Shown piece by piece: positions 40,044-47,312 of a stretch of DNA of 64,000 bases. Position 1 is the first letter of the stretch, and the number at the start of each line of letters is the position of its first letter. The stretch is from positions 422,722 through 486,721 of the forward strand of contig JAHFJN010000001.1 of the NCBI GenBank assembly GCA_023245865.1. Direction: 5' to 3'. This stretch comes from Candidatus Peribacteria bacterium (GTDB lineage Bacteria > Patescibacteriota > Gracilibacteria > Peribacterales > Peribacteraceae). The notes beneath the pieces were generated by a model. It did no database searches. It was not told the origin of the DNA and saw nothing but the letters and a program-made list of their open reading frames with translations. A program made the position numbers and the translations under genes.

Positions 40044-40530
40044 CACTTCCGGCTTTAACTTTCGCCACCCTGATCACCCTGCCATTCAATTCATATCCCT
40101 CCTCAAACACTTCGACCACCTTGCCATCTTCTCCAGGGCCAAGCGAGAGCGTTTCGTGGCGCATGGGATCCACAATCTGCCCGAGTGACTGCATTCGCTT
40201 GAGCCCCGCATCCTCCATCTGCCGCATGAGATCTTGCTCAATCGCGGCCACACCCCTCACCCATTCGTGATCCTTGATATCCGCGGGAACATGCTGAAAC
40301 GCTCGCGTGAAGTTATCGAGTGTCGGGAGAATCCTGCGGACAATCGATTCGGTCGCGAATTTGCGCATGTCACCCGCCTCTTTCTCCACCCGCATCTTCG
40401 CGTTCTGCAGATCCGCCTGCGCGCGCGCCGCAAGTTCTCGGAACTGATCGAGATCTTTTTGCAGCTGTACAATCTGCTGCGCTGCATCAGCCTTGGCGCC
40501 TTGTTTGGCCTGATCATCCTTTTTCATCAT
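40015..40530 (-). CDS. grpE: Nucleotide exchange factor GrpE
   Basis: 171 residues. A long N-terminal coiled coil (about 15-60) is followed by LPTLDNFTRAF, the GrpE hallmark, and the beta domain ending VEVFEEGYELNGRVIRVAKV. It helps DnaK release ADP; dnaK/dnaJ are not in this window. Its last residues GVDISTSSM are encoded by the class A palindrome shared with murD. TAGAAT lies 6 nt before the ATG at 40530. Confidence 0.95.
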   Translation of the reverse strand: MMKKDDQAKQGAKADAAQQIVQLQKDLDQFRELAARAQADLQNAKMRVEKEAGDMRKFATESIVRRILPTLDNFTRAFQHVPADIKDHEWVRGVAAIEQDLMRQMEDAGLKRMQSLGQIVDPMRHETLSLGPGEDGKVVEVFEEGYELNGRVIRVAKVKAGSGVDISTSSM

Positions 40531-40543
40531 ACAAACATTCTAC

Positions 40544-40575
40544 GTGTCATTTCGAGCGTAGTCGAGAAACGACAC
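40544..40575. repeat. Class A repeat between grpE and the His-rich protein gene
   Basis: gtgtcatttcgagcgtagtc then gagaaacgacac, a full copy. Confidence 0.8.
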
Positions 40576-40578
40576 ATA

Positions 40579-41199
40579 TTATTGTTTACACGGTACCGTC
40601 GGATCCGCAATGCAACTTTCGGTCGGCGGCGCCCCTCGCTCGGGGCAGGTTTTACTGTAGAGGCACGCGTCATGTGTAAGCATTTTCAATTGTTCTGCTA
40701 TCACAATATCATCCGAACCCCACGTTAAGAGAATGGCGTCTCCATCCTGAAACACATAATTGGGACCGAACGGTATCTCTTTTTCATTTACAAACATGCG
40801 CCAGTGCTTGCCATTTTCGATGCAATAACTACGCCGAGCATTCACAGTCAGACACGCATCCGTCAGAGGCATGCTCAGTGAGTCGAAGAAATCCCCAATG
40901 GTAAGTCCCGGCTTATGCCGATGAATCACATGCCCATTGCCATCGTGAAGATGCAGAGACTCGTGCAGGTGCTCATGGGGATGGCCCCCAGCACTCTCCT
41001 CCTTTGAGCTGCCTGACATATACTTCTCATCGGAGAAATCCAACTGCTTCCCATCGATCCACACCGCAAAATCCGCATGCGTATGGTCCGGGTCAGGATT
41101 CTTGGCAATGCGATGCGGTGCGAAGAATGCGATCGCGATCGCGCCGGCCAGAATGATAATGGGAATAAGTTTCTTCACAGAATTATTGTTCAATGACAA
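40579..41199 (-). CDS. Membrane-anchored His-rich extracytoplasmic protein
   Basis: 206 residues. One N-terminal membrane anchor (about 9-27). The extracytoplasmic part begins DHTHADFAVWIDG and has a dense His cluster (HPHEHLHESLHLHDGNGH), which suggests metal binding, then HRHKPGLTIGDFF and six Cys in the last 100 residues. Similar proteins occur in other CPR and archaeal genomes without known function. The start is either TTG at 41199 or GTG at 41178; the latter follows the CuA gene by 4 nt. Probably cotranscribed with it, hinting at copper handling. Confidence 0.7.
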   Translation of the reverse strand: MSLNNNSVKKLIPIIILAGAIAIAFFAPHRIAKNPDPDHTHADFAVWIDGKQLDFSDEKYMSGSSKEESAGGHPHEHLHESLHLHDGNGHVIHRHKPGLTIGDFFDSLSMPLTDACLTVNARRSYCIENGKHWRMFVNEKEIPFGPNYVFQDGDAILLTWGSDDIVIAEQLKMLTHDACLYSKTCPERGAPPTESCIADPTVPCKQ

Positions 41200-41665
41200 T
41201 CATCGCCTTCATCGTCCGGTGTCCTTCGCCGCAGGGAACTCTGCACGCAGCCTCGAAATTACCCGTTTTGTCGGTCGGCAAATCCACGGTTGTCGTTTGT
41301 CCCGGCTCAATGTGGACATTCAGGCCCAAGTCACTTGCCGTAAAACTGTGAATGCCGCTGATGCCCGTGAGTTCCAATTTCACCTTCTCCCCCTTCTTTG
41401 CCTTGATGATATTCGGGGAGAAATTCCAACTTTCCACGTCGATGTGGACCGTACGAAGGCCGGCGACAGGAGAAGCTTTGGACGCCGCTGCTGGGGAACC
41501 GGTCTGCGCCATCGCACTGGATGTGCCGAGCTGGAGCTCAATCGTTTGCACCGAGGAACTGGATGCTTCCGGATTGGGCTGGATGGTATCCGTCGGTTTG
41601 CTCGCGGTTTGTGCACACGCAGCAAGGAGAAGAGCGGAACCAATGAGGAGTGTGGTGGTTTTCAT
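41183..41665 (-). CDS. CuA-type cupredoxin lipoprotein (COX2-like domain without helices)
   Basis: 160 residues. Signal peptide with lipobox LLAAC, then a Ser/Ala-rich linker to about 70. The cupredoxin domain carries IHSFTASDLGL, matching the first His site of cytochrome oxidase subunit II, and CRVPCGEGHRTM, the C-x3-C-x3-H-x2-M set that binds the binuclear CuA centre. Subunit II membrane helices are absent and no oxidase subunit I is nearby. It could be a free electron carrier, a copper chaperone or an NO-linked protein. It diverges from the DoxX/MauE-like gene. Confidence 0.85.
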   Translation of the reverse strand: MKTTTLLIGSALLLAACAQTASKPTDTIQPNPEASSSSVQTIELQLGTSSAMAQTGSPAAASKASPVAGLRTVHIDVESWNFSPNIIKAKKGEKVKLELTGISGIHSFTASDLGLNVHIEPGQTTTVDLPTDKTGNFEAACRVPCGEGHRTMKAMIVIEQ

Positions 41666-41692
41666 AGTACGTGTACGCTACACTGCGGCACG

Positions 41693-42043
41693 ATGCAGCG
41701 TCAAACAACTGCCAAACTTCTTCTCACGGCCGCGTTCGTCTTTGTACTCGGATACTTCGGCGTCGACAAATTCGCACATCCCTTGATTTGGATCGGCTGG
41801 ATCCCGAGTTGGATAGATGGCCTCTTTACCCTACCAAGAGAAACGTGGCTGCAGATCATCGGTTCCTTCGAGGTTCTGCTCGCACTGCTCCTCCTCATGC
41901 CCATCCGCGCCGTTCGCCAGACCGGGACGATCCTCATCGCGTTGCACTTCACGGGTATCCTCACGCAAGTCGGCTGGAATGACATCGCCATTCGCGATAT
42001 CGGCCTGCTGCTTGCGGATATTGCGCTCTTGAGTTTGATATGA
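41693..42043 (+). CDS. DoxX/MauE-like small membrane protein
   Basis: 116 residues with four membrane helices (about 9-23, 49-66, 73-90 and 95-114) and short loops: KFAHPLIWIGWIP after helix 1 and FTGILTQVGWND before helix 4. This pattern fits the DoxX/MauE superfamily, often tied to thiol or quinone redox chemistry. TACACT lies 8 nt before the ATG at 41693. It diverges from the CuA lipoprotein and ends next to the tRNA relic at 42045. Confidence 0.75.
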   Translation: MQRQTTAKLLLTAAFVFVLGYFGVDKFAHPLIWIGWIPSWIDGLFTLPRETWLQIIGSFEVLLALLLLMPIRAVRQTGTILIALHFTGILTQVGWNDIAIRDIGLLLADIALLSLI

Positions 42044-42044
42044 A

Positions 42045-42123
42045 TGGTGTCACGGGCCGGGATTGAACCGGCGACCTTGGGCTTACGAGTCCCACGACCC
42101 TGCATACATTTTTACATAGTGAC
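42045..42123 (-). pseudogene. tRNA-Met 3'-half relic (anticodon changed to CGT)
   Basis: 42043-42096 repeats the 3' half of tRNA-Met (43162-43237), including CCA and the flanking gaatgg, with one change in the anticodon loop (CTCGTAA for CTCATAA). The D-arm is lost; GTCAC at 42123-42119 may be left of the 5' end. It has the same orientation as the intact gene 1.1 kb away, as expected at the far border of an element inserted in a tRNA 3' end. Confidence 0.7.
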
Positions 42124-42193
42124 GCAGGATTCATTCCTCATATCTTGTGGTGATGGAGATTCCAGTAGATCGGTATATGAGGAACGACACTTT

Positions 42194-42877
42194 TCAGAGG
42201 ATATGCAGAGTGGACAGCACTTGATTGAAAAGACTTTCTTCTTCAGAAGGAAGAATCGCTCCGGAAAGTTTTTCATATTTCTGACGCAGCTCATCAAAAA
42301 AGAATGTCGTTGGAATGAATTCGGAGATGAAACTGCGAACGACAACGAGCGTTTCTTTCTCGTTAAAAGGGAAATAGTACTCATACTGACCGCAGCCTTC
42401 ATTTTGTAGCGTGACCCGGTAGCCGCGCAAAGATCCATATTCTACTTTCTCGATGTATCCCTCCTCGGGCACTGGCACACTTCCTTCGAATTTTACTCCA
42501 AAATATTCTTTCAGTAGATCGTGCAAATTCGCTCCCTGTCGTCTGATGACGACATGAAAATCTGTGAGAACGTCTAAACCTTTTCCGTCTCCTTTGAAGT
42601 CGCAAGGATCGGGATGTGCAAATGGTACGGCGTGATGCACTGTTATTTCTTTCGCGCTTTCTTCAACCCAGAGCTTGGCAGAATAATGGAACATGATTCC
42701 ATGTGACTGACTTGAATAGACCTTTTGATTCTGCTGACTCGCCGTAGCAGACTCGGAGGATGCTTGACTCGATCGAGAAGTCGAAGTTACGGCAGGCTCG
42801 ACTTGTTGTTTCTGCGGCTGTGCGTTGCACCCTGCTAAACCAACGACAAGAAGTCCAATGCTTATTGTTCGTCGCAT
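42194..42877 (-). CDS. Lipoprotein of unknown function
   Basis: 227 residues. Signal peptide with lipobox VGLAGC, cleavage before Cys17. A Ser/Gln-rich linker to about 55 is followed by a soluble domain (SHGIMFHYSAKLWVEES...) with a conserved-looking PsbP/MOG1-like pattern that I cannot confirm. TATACT lies 6 nt before the ATG. It is the only intact gene between tRNA-Met and the tRNA relic, so it may be the cargo of a small island. Confidence 0.75.
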   Translation of the reverse strand: MRRTISIGLLVVGLAGCNAQPQKQQVEPAVTSTSRSSQASSESATASQQNQKVYSSQSHGIMFHYSAKLWVEESAKEITVHHAVPFAHPDPCDFKGDGKGLDVLTDFHVVIRRQGANLHDLLKEYFGVKFEGSVPVPEEGYIEKVEYGSLRGYRVTLQNEGCGQYEYYFPFNEKETLVVVRSFISEFIPTTFFFDELRQKYEKLSGAILPSEEESLFNQVLSTLHIL

Positions 42878-43068
42878 GTAACGAGTATATCACATTTCCA
42901 TTCACCGCGAATCAGCTTTCGCTTTTTTGCGCTCGTCCATCGCTTTATCTGCATTTCGCGGAGCCACGCAGAGGATTTGTCCTCGAAAGATGCTGAAACA
43001 TACACGAGTCCTAGTTTGCCTTGATCACGGGAGAACTTGGCTCCTCGGCCTTCGCTGTGGTCGATGAT
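42866..43068 (-). pseudogene. GIY-YIG endonuclease C-terminal remnant
   Basis: The minus strand from 43068 reads IIDHSEGRGAKFSRD, then LGLVYVSASFEDKSSAWLRE, then MQIKRWTSAKKRKLIRGEW. This matches the second half of small GIY-YIG (UPF0213/YhbQ-like) nucleases: HNxGRGAKxT, LVYxExF, REKxIKxWSRAKKEALI. An in-frame stop lies just before it and the GIY-YIG catalytic N-terminus is absent. It sits between the lipoprotein gene and tRNA-Met. Confidence 0.65.
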
Positions 43069-43161
43069 TCAGAGTCATTCGCCTCGGCCATGGCCATTAG
43101 GAAGAATGGCCCGAGCCCGCAAGTGAGGACCATGAGCGAGGCGTCGCAACGCGGGGTCGAA

Positions 43162-43237
43162 TGGTGTCACGGGCCGGGATTGAACCGGCGACCTTGGGCT
43201 TATGAGTCCCACGCTCTACCAACTGAGCTACCGTGAC
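43162..43237 (-). tRNA. tRNA-Met (CAT)
   Basis: A 76-nt cloverleaf with encoded CCA. Acceptor GTCACGG/CCGTGAC, loop CTCATAA (anticodon CAT), T-arm GCCGG-TTCAATC-CCGGC. The anticodon stem closes with an A-G mismatch. Elongator Met is the likeliest identity; a lysidine-modified tRNA-Ile2 cannot be excluded by eye. Confidence 0.88.
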
Positions 43238-43253
43238 ATACATGGTTATCGAA

Positions 43254-43319
43254 GGAGCAATCCAACTGCTTGCCCACCGTAGTCCGCTAGAGGCGGACGA
43301 AGGCGGGAGCTACCGTGAC
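43254..43319 (-). pseudogene. Damaged duplicate of the tRNA-Met 5' half with hairpin insert
   Basis: From 43319 downwards the minus strand reads GTCACGGTAGCTC (tRNA-Met start), an insert holding GTCCGCCTCTAGCGGAC, then GCAGTTGG (D-loop-like) and ATTGCTCC. It lies just upstream of the intact tRNA-Met, as for tRNA-Val and tRNA-Ile. Confidence 0.65.
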
Positions 43320-43387
43320 ACAATTGAAACTATACCATGCACTTTTTGATAAATCGATATCCGGAGCCCACAACCTTCCTCGCTCAT

Positions 43388-43419
43388 CTACAATATACTA
43401 GTAAACTAGTATATTGTAG
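43388..43419. promoter_or_regulatory. 32-bp palindrome containing a trp-operator-like core
   Basis: Perfect 15-bp arms with a 2-bp centre. The core ACTAGTAAACTAGT differs by one base from the E. coli TrpR operator core ACTAGTTAACTAGT. It lies 33 bp beyond the 3' end of the TrpR-family gene. Confidence 0.7.
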
Positions 43420-43451
43420 ATATGCGGAAAACGCATCATGCATGGATCCAC

Positions 43452-43757
43452 TCAGGATTCCAACAATTTTCTCACAGATGCAGGGAGGCGCTGCACCCAA
43501 CTTTCGACGGAGCTGATCGTCGCCAGCCCGACATTGAACTCACTTCGGATCTGTGAGGTGTTGCGGCCTGCAAGCAGGCGCTTTGCGATCCGAATGCGCC
43601 GACCGAGCATGATGCTCTCGCTCTTCGTGAGCATGTGATGGACAAAAAAAGCCAGATCCTCGCCCTTCCCCATCCGCATCAGGAGACGCTGCAATTCTTG
43701 CTCAAGATCGGAGAGCATCTTCGTACTGATGGCTCGATGACTTACTTTTCCACTCAT
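43452..43757 (-). CDS. TrpR-family transcriptional regulator (YerC/TrpR superfamily)
   Basis: 101 residues, all-helical. FFVHHMLTKSESIMLGRRIRIA is the dimer core and RNTSQIRSEFNVGLATISSV is the helix-turn-helix, close to TrpR (SQRELKNELGAGIATITR). TrpR-type proteins repress when bound to a ligand, tryptophan in E. coli; the ligand here is unknown. The ATG at 43757 is preferred because an operator-like site (43763-43783) sits directly in front of it over the -10 region, so autoregulation is likely. No trp biosynthetic gene is in the window. Confidence 0.88.
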   Translation of the reverse strand: MSGKVSHRAISTKMLSDLEQELQRLLMRMGKGEDLAFFVHHMLTKSESIMLGRRIRIAKRLLAGRNTSQIRSEFNVGLATISSVESWVQRLPASVRKLLES

Positions 43758-43762
43758 GAACA

Positions 43763-43783
43763 GTATACTAGTAAATTGTATAT
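43763..43783 (-). promoter_or_regulatory. Operator-like site over the promoter of the TrpR-family gene
   Basis: gtatactagtaaattgtata shares the half-site TATACTAGT with the palindrome at 43388-43419, and overlaps the -10-like TAGTAT/TATACT of the regulator gene. Confidence 0.6.
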
Positions 43784-43834
43784 GAGAAGTCAAGGAAAAG
43801 TGCTTAAGCATGTGCCATGCGCTATGCTAACGGC

Positions 43835-44605
43835 ATGAAGCCAGTCCTCGTTTGCTTGCACGGCTGGGGAGGGAGCAAGGAATCCTTCACGGAGCTCCGT
43901 GCAGCGCTTGATGGCACGGACATTGAAATTCTGACCCCCGATCTGCCGGGGTTTGGAAGTGAACTGGAGCCCGATCGACCGTGGACGACGGATGATTATG
44001 CCGAATGGGTCGAGCGATGGCTGTGCCAGCGAATAGCAAGTAGCGATCAGCGAATAGCACTGCACCTCCTCGGGCATTCTCATGGGGGCAGAATAGTGAT
44101 CAAACTTGCTGCACATGAACACGTCAAACGCTCATCGCTTCTCGCTCACCGCTTCTCGCTACAACATCTTTATTTATGTGCTGCGGCAGGCATCCGCCAT
44201 CCGCGCCACTTCAAGCGGATCATCGGACTCACACTCGCAAAAGTAGGAGCAATGATTTTTTCGATCCCGGGACTGCGATCACTGCAACCGATCGCGAAGA
44301 AATTCCTCTACAAGCTCGTGCGCGTCCACGATTACGAAAACGCATCACCCATCATGCGCCAAACGCTCATCAACGTTTCGCAGGAAGATCTGCGGCCGCT
44401 GCTTGCTTGCATCGATGTCCCGACCGATATTTTTTGGGGGACGCAGGACCAGATGACCCCCATCGGCGATGCGTACGTCATGCACGATGCGATCAAGGGA
44501 AGCAACCTGCACATCTATCCAGGAATCCGTCATCGCGTACATAGAGATAAAGCCATTGAAATCGCCCAGGTCATCAAAAAAAGGCTGTATGATAGAGGAG
44601 AATGA
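43835..44605 (+). CDS. Alpha/beta hydrolase
   Basis: 256 residues. LVCLHGWGGSKESF forms the oxyanion-hole region, LLGHSHGGRI is the nucleophile elbow with the catalytic Ser, and IFWGTQDQMTP with GIRHRVHRD supply the Asp and His. Substrate unknown. Residues near the Ser are preceded by RIASSDQRIAL (44029-44059) and followed by SLLAHRFSLQ (44130-44161), both iterative repeats in frame. TATGCT lies exactly 6 nt before the ATG at 43835. The stop overlaps the murF start (ATGA). Confidence 0.88.
   Translation: MKPVLVCLHGWGGSKESFTELRAALDGTDIEILTPDLPGFGSELEPDRPWTTDDYAEWVERWLCQRIASSDQRIALHLLGHSHGGRIVIKLAAHEHVKRSSLLAHRFSLQHLYLCAAAGIRHPRHFKRIIGLTLAKVGAMIFSIPGLRSLQPIAKKFLYKLVRVHDYENASPIMRQTLINVSQEDLRPLLACIDVPTDIFWGTQDQMTPIGDAYVMHDAIKGSNLHIYPGIRHRVHRDKAIEIAQVIKKRLYDRGE
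44029..44161. repeat. Two iterative repeats inside the hydrolase gene
   Basis: gcgaatagcaagtagcgatc (44029-44059) and cgctcatcgcttctcgctca (44130-44161), in frame on either side of the nucleophile elbow. Confidence 0.6.
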
Positions 44606-46080
44606 ACGCTACCGCTTTCATCATGATTGGCCTGACGCTGCTCGGCGTATTGTCGCCACTTTTGACCTTCACCGCGCTCTTTCAACTCAAAGAGTGGCGG
44701 CTGGATCGATTGATCGAGCATCTGCGACGGGAAGGATGGATCAACCAACTCTTCGGGCGCATACGGCCGGTGCTCGCTCTATTATTTTTCTTCGTGAAAG
44801 ATCCTCTCTATTGGCTATTGCCATTTGCAATGCTGACCGCGGCTCAATGGATACTTGGTCGACAGCGCAAGCCAGTTTGGACATCGAAAGCGAAACTACT
44901 CGTCATTCTCTCGATCGCTCTGACGACACTTATAACGTTCATTGCTCCACTCACTCCTCTGATCATTTTACTACAACCATTGTTTGTTCTTTTCGCATGG
45001 TTGTTATTTCATCCTCTCGATACATTACTCAAACATCATATTTTCAAACAGGCTCGCGATCTTCGCGAGGCTCACCCCGAATGGATCGTCATCGGGATCG
45101 CCGGAAGCGTTGGAAAAACGACAACGAAGGAACTACTCGCGCATCTGCTGCAAGACGTGCACCCACTCGCGACACCGGCGCACGTGAATACGGAGATGGG
45201 AGTGGCAAAATGGTTGGTAGCGGTAAGCGGTAAGCGGTTAGCGACAAGCACGTCGATCCTTATTGTGGAAATGGGAGCGTACAGAAAAGGCGAGATCGCA
45301 CTGATGTGCCAATTCGTTCAGCCGACAATCGGAATTGTGACAGCACTTGGGTCGGATCACTTGGCGCTCTTTGGATCCGAAGCAGCAATCATCGAGGCAA
45401 ACGGCGAACTCCTCGAGTCACTGCCTAAAAACGGCAAAGCATTTTTGAGCAGCGACAACGAAGGCTGCCGCATCCTCGCAACGCGACATCCGAATTCCAT
45501 CATTGTTCCGCAAGCAGAAAACATCAAAGAAGATGAATTCGGCCTCCACTTCTCGCTTACCGCTTACCGCTACTCGCTACCGCTTCATGGTCTTCACAAC
45601 ATCAATAACGCCGCCCTCGCAATCACCGTCGCTCGCCATCTTGGCATCACGGACAATCGCATCGCAGAACTTCTCAAAAACTTTCATCCGCTTGCGCACA
45701 CGTTTAACGTACGGGAGGAAAACGGCATCACGCTCGTTGATGACACCTATAACAGCAGCCGCCTGAGTCTGCGTGCCGCGATTGATTGGGCTGCAGGACG
45801 AAGCGAACGTCCGCGGATCTTGCTCACTTCGGGCCTGATGGAAGTGGGAAAGGCAGAAGATCGACTCATGCATGAAATCGGGACACATGCGAAAGGAAAA
45901 ATCGAGCGTGTTATTTTCACAACCGCGAGCGGTCTCAGGGCATTTGAGGAAGGATTCGGCGGGAAAACGGAATTACTTACCAGCAACGAGCAACGAGCAA
46001 CGAAAGGAAGTCTGCTTCTCGCCATCGGCCGCATGCCCCTCTCTGCAATCCAACAACTCCTTCCCACAGTGTCACCCTGA
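44602..46080 (+). CDS. MurF-type Mur ligase with N-terminal membrane domain
   Basis: 492 residues. Residues 1-145 contain four or five membrane helices (about 4-26, 54-66, 70-85, 97-115 and 118-135), absent from ordinary MurF. The ligase begins near 160: IAGSVGKTTTKELLAHLL (ATP loop), ILIVEMGAYRKGEI, LHGLHNINNAALAI and VDDTYNSSRLSL. MurF adds D-Ala-D-Ala to the UDP-MurNAc tripeptide. Three repeat-derived stretches: 45217-45247, 45551-45584 and 45981-46003. A membrane-bound Mur ligase could act on a lipid-linked or other substrate. It overlaps the hydrolase by 4 nt. Confidence 0.82.
   Translation: MNATAFIMIGLTLLGVLSPLLTFTALFQLKEWRLDRLIEHLRREGWINQLFGRIRPVLALLFFFVKDPLYWLLPFAMLTAAQWILGRQRKPVWTSKAKLLVILSIALTTLITFIAPLTPLIILLQPLFVLFAWLLFHPLDTLLKHHIFKQARDLREAHPEWIVIGIAGSVGKTTTKELLAHLLQDVHPLATPAHVNTEMGVAKWLVAVSGKRLATSTSILIVEMGAYRKGEIALMCQFVQPTIGIVTALGSDHLALFGSEAAIIEANGELLESLPKNGKAFLSSDNEGCRILATRHPNSIIVPQAENIKEDEFGLHFSLTAYRYSLPLHGLHNINNAALAITVARHLGITDNRIAELLKNFHPLAHTFNVREENGITLVDDTYNSSRLSLRAAIDWAAGRSERPRILLTSGLMEVGKAEDRLMHEIGTHAKGKIERVIFTTASGLRAFEEGFGGKTELLTSNEQRATKGSLLLAIGRMPLSAIQQLLPTVSP
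45217..45247. repeat. Iterative repeat inside the murF-like gene
   Basis: gtagcggtaagcggtaagcg then gttagcg, in frame (VSGKRLATS). Confidence 0.6.
45551..45584. repeat. Iterative repeat inside the murF-like gene, second site
   Basis: tctcgcttaccgcttaccgc then tactcgctacc, in frame (LTAYRYSLP). Confidence 0.6.
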
Positions 46081-46133
46081 GCACGCCCATCCACCACACT
46101 TTCGGCCCGCTCGCAGACCGCCGCCAGGTACGC

Positions 46134-47312
46134 TTGGCGCTGCGCTTGCTTTGGCATCCGAACCAATGGATCGAAGGACCGGAGAAGGAACAATTCAAAC
46201 AGCTTCTTGGCAGTAAGTTTTCCGGCGAAGCGACGCTCTTTGCCTCGGGGAGATGTGCACTGCTTGCGATCTTGCGCTCTCTGCGATTAAGTCCGGGCGA
46301 AGAGGTGATCGTGCAGGGGTACACCTGTGTCGTCGTTCCGAATGCCATAGCAGCTGCAGGCATGAAACCTGTCTTCGTTGATATCGAACGCGACACGTTG
46401 AATCTGGACATCGAGGAAACCGCGAATGCAATCACGCCGAAAACGCGCGCAATCATTTGCCAGCATACGTTCGGTATTCCCGCGGACACCAAGGGGCTTC
46501 GCGCGCTCTGCGATCGACATTCATTGATCTTGATTGAAGACTGTGCACACGTGATACCGGACAGTGGTGGACCGTCTGAAATCGGACGGCACGGCGATCT
46601 GCTCTTTTTCAGCTTCGGGCGCGACAAAGCGATCTCGGGCGTGAGTGGAGGGGCTGTTGTTTGCAAAAAAGCCGATCTCCGCACCCCGCTTCGCACACTG
46701 GAGAAGCAAGCCACACCCCTTGGACGAGTGAACATCATGCAGTATCTCTTCTATCCCCTGCTCTATGCTCTCGCACGGCCGCTGTATGGCATCGGGATCG
46801 GCAAAATCCTGCTCGCGCTTGCAGGAAAGATTCACCTGCTCCCAAAAATCCTCACACAGAGCGAGAAAAAGGGAATCATGCCACCAACGCTCTGCGGGAT
46901 GCCGAACGCATGCGCGGCTCTGGCACTCGCCCAATTGCAGAGTCTCCGGGACATCAACGATCACCGCCGCATGCTGACTTCGTACTATGCCACACATCCG
47001 CTTCTGCGCGCCTACGCCGTTCGTTCTTCCCTCTCGCTCCCATCCCTTCCTCTTCAAAAATTTCCGCTCTTTCTTCCGCAGGCAGAAAAAATTCGTAAAA
47101 AACTCAAGCAACGAAACATTCATCTCCACGACGGCTGGACGGGGTGTGTGATTTGTCCGGCAAACGCGGATACAAGCGCTGCAGGCTACTGTGACGACGA
47201 TGATCCGTCCGCAGAGATGGTGGGTGAGCAGATCCTTTCGCTGCCGACACATCCAGGGATGACATTGCACGATGCACAGAGGCTGGTGGATGCTTTACAC
47301 ACCTCACTATGA
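46134..47312 (+). CDS. DegT/DnrJ/EryC1/StrS-family aminotransferase
   Basis: 392 residues from TTG at 46134. PLP fold: FASGRCALLAILRSL, EVIVQGYTCVVVPNAI, IEDCAHVIPD, and FFSFGRDKAISGVSGG with the PLP-binding Lys. Such enzymes make amino sugars for surface glycans. The true start may be CTG at 46077, overlapping the murF stop (CTGA), which would add STPIHHTFGPLADRRQVR, a coding-like stretch. Its position between murF and femX suggests a cell-envelope role. The stop overlaps femX (ATGA). Confidence 0.88.
   Translation: MALRLLWHPNQWIEGPEKEQFKQLLGSKFSGEATLFASGRCALLAILRSLRLSPGEEVIVQGYTCVVVPNAIAAAGMKPVFVDIERDTLNLDIEETANAITPKTRAIICQHTFGIPADTKGLRALCDRHSLILIEDCAHVIPDSGGPSEIGRHGDLLFFSFGRDKAISGVSGGAVVCKKADLRTPLRTLEKQATPLGRVNIMQYLFYPLLYALARPLYGIGIGKILLALAGKIHLLPKILTQSEKKGIMPPTLCGMPNACAALALAQLQSLRDINDHRRMLTSYYATHPLLRAYAVRSSLSLPSLPLQKFPLFLPQAEKIRKKLKQRNIHLHDGWTGCVICPANADTSAAGYCDDDDPSAEMVGEQILSLPTHPGMTLHDAQRLVDALHTSL

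Noticed and set aside
42045..42123. Functional tRNA-Thr (CGT)
   Set aside because: The anticodon loop reads CGT, but the D-arm is destroyed and the acceptor stem is only partly paired, so a relic of tRNA-Met is more likely.
43011..43133. 40-residue frame next to tRNA-Met on the minus strand
   Set aside because: It overlaps the GIY-YIG remnant in another frame, which has clear family resemblance; no start signal supports the small frame.
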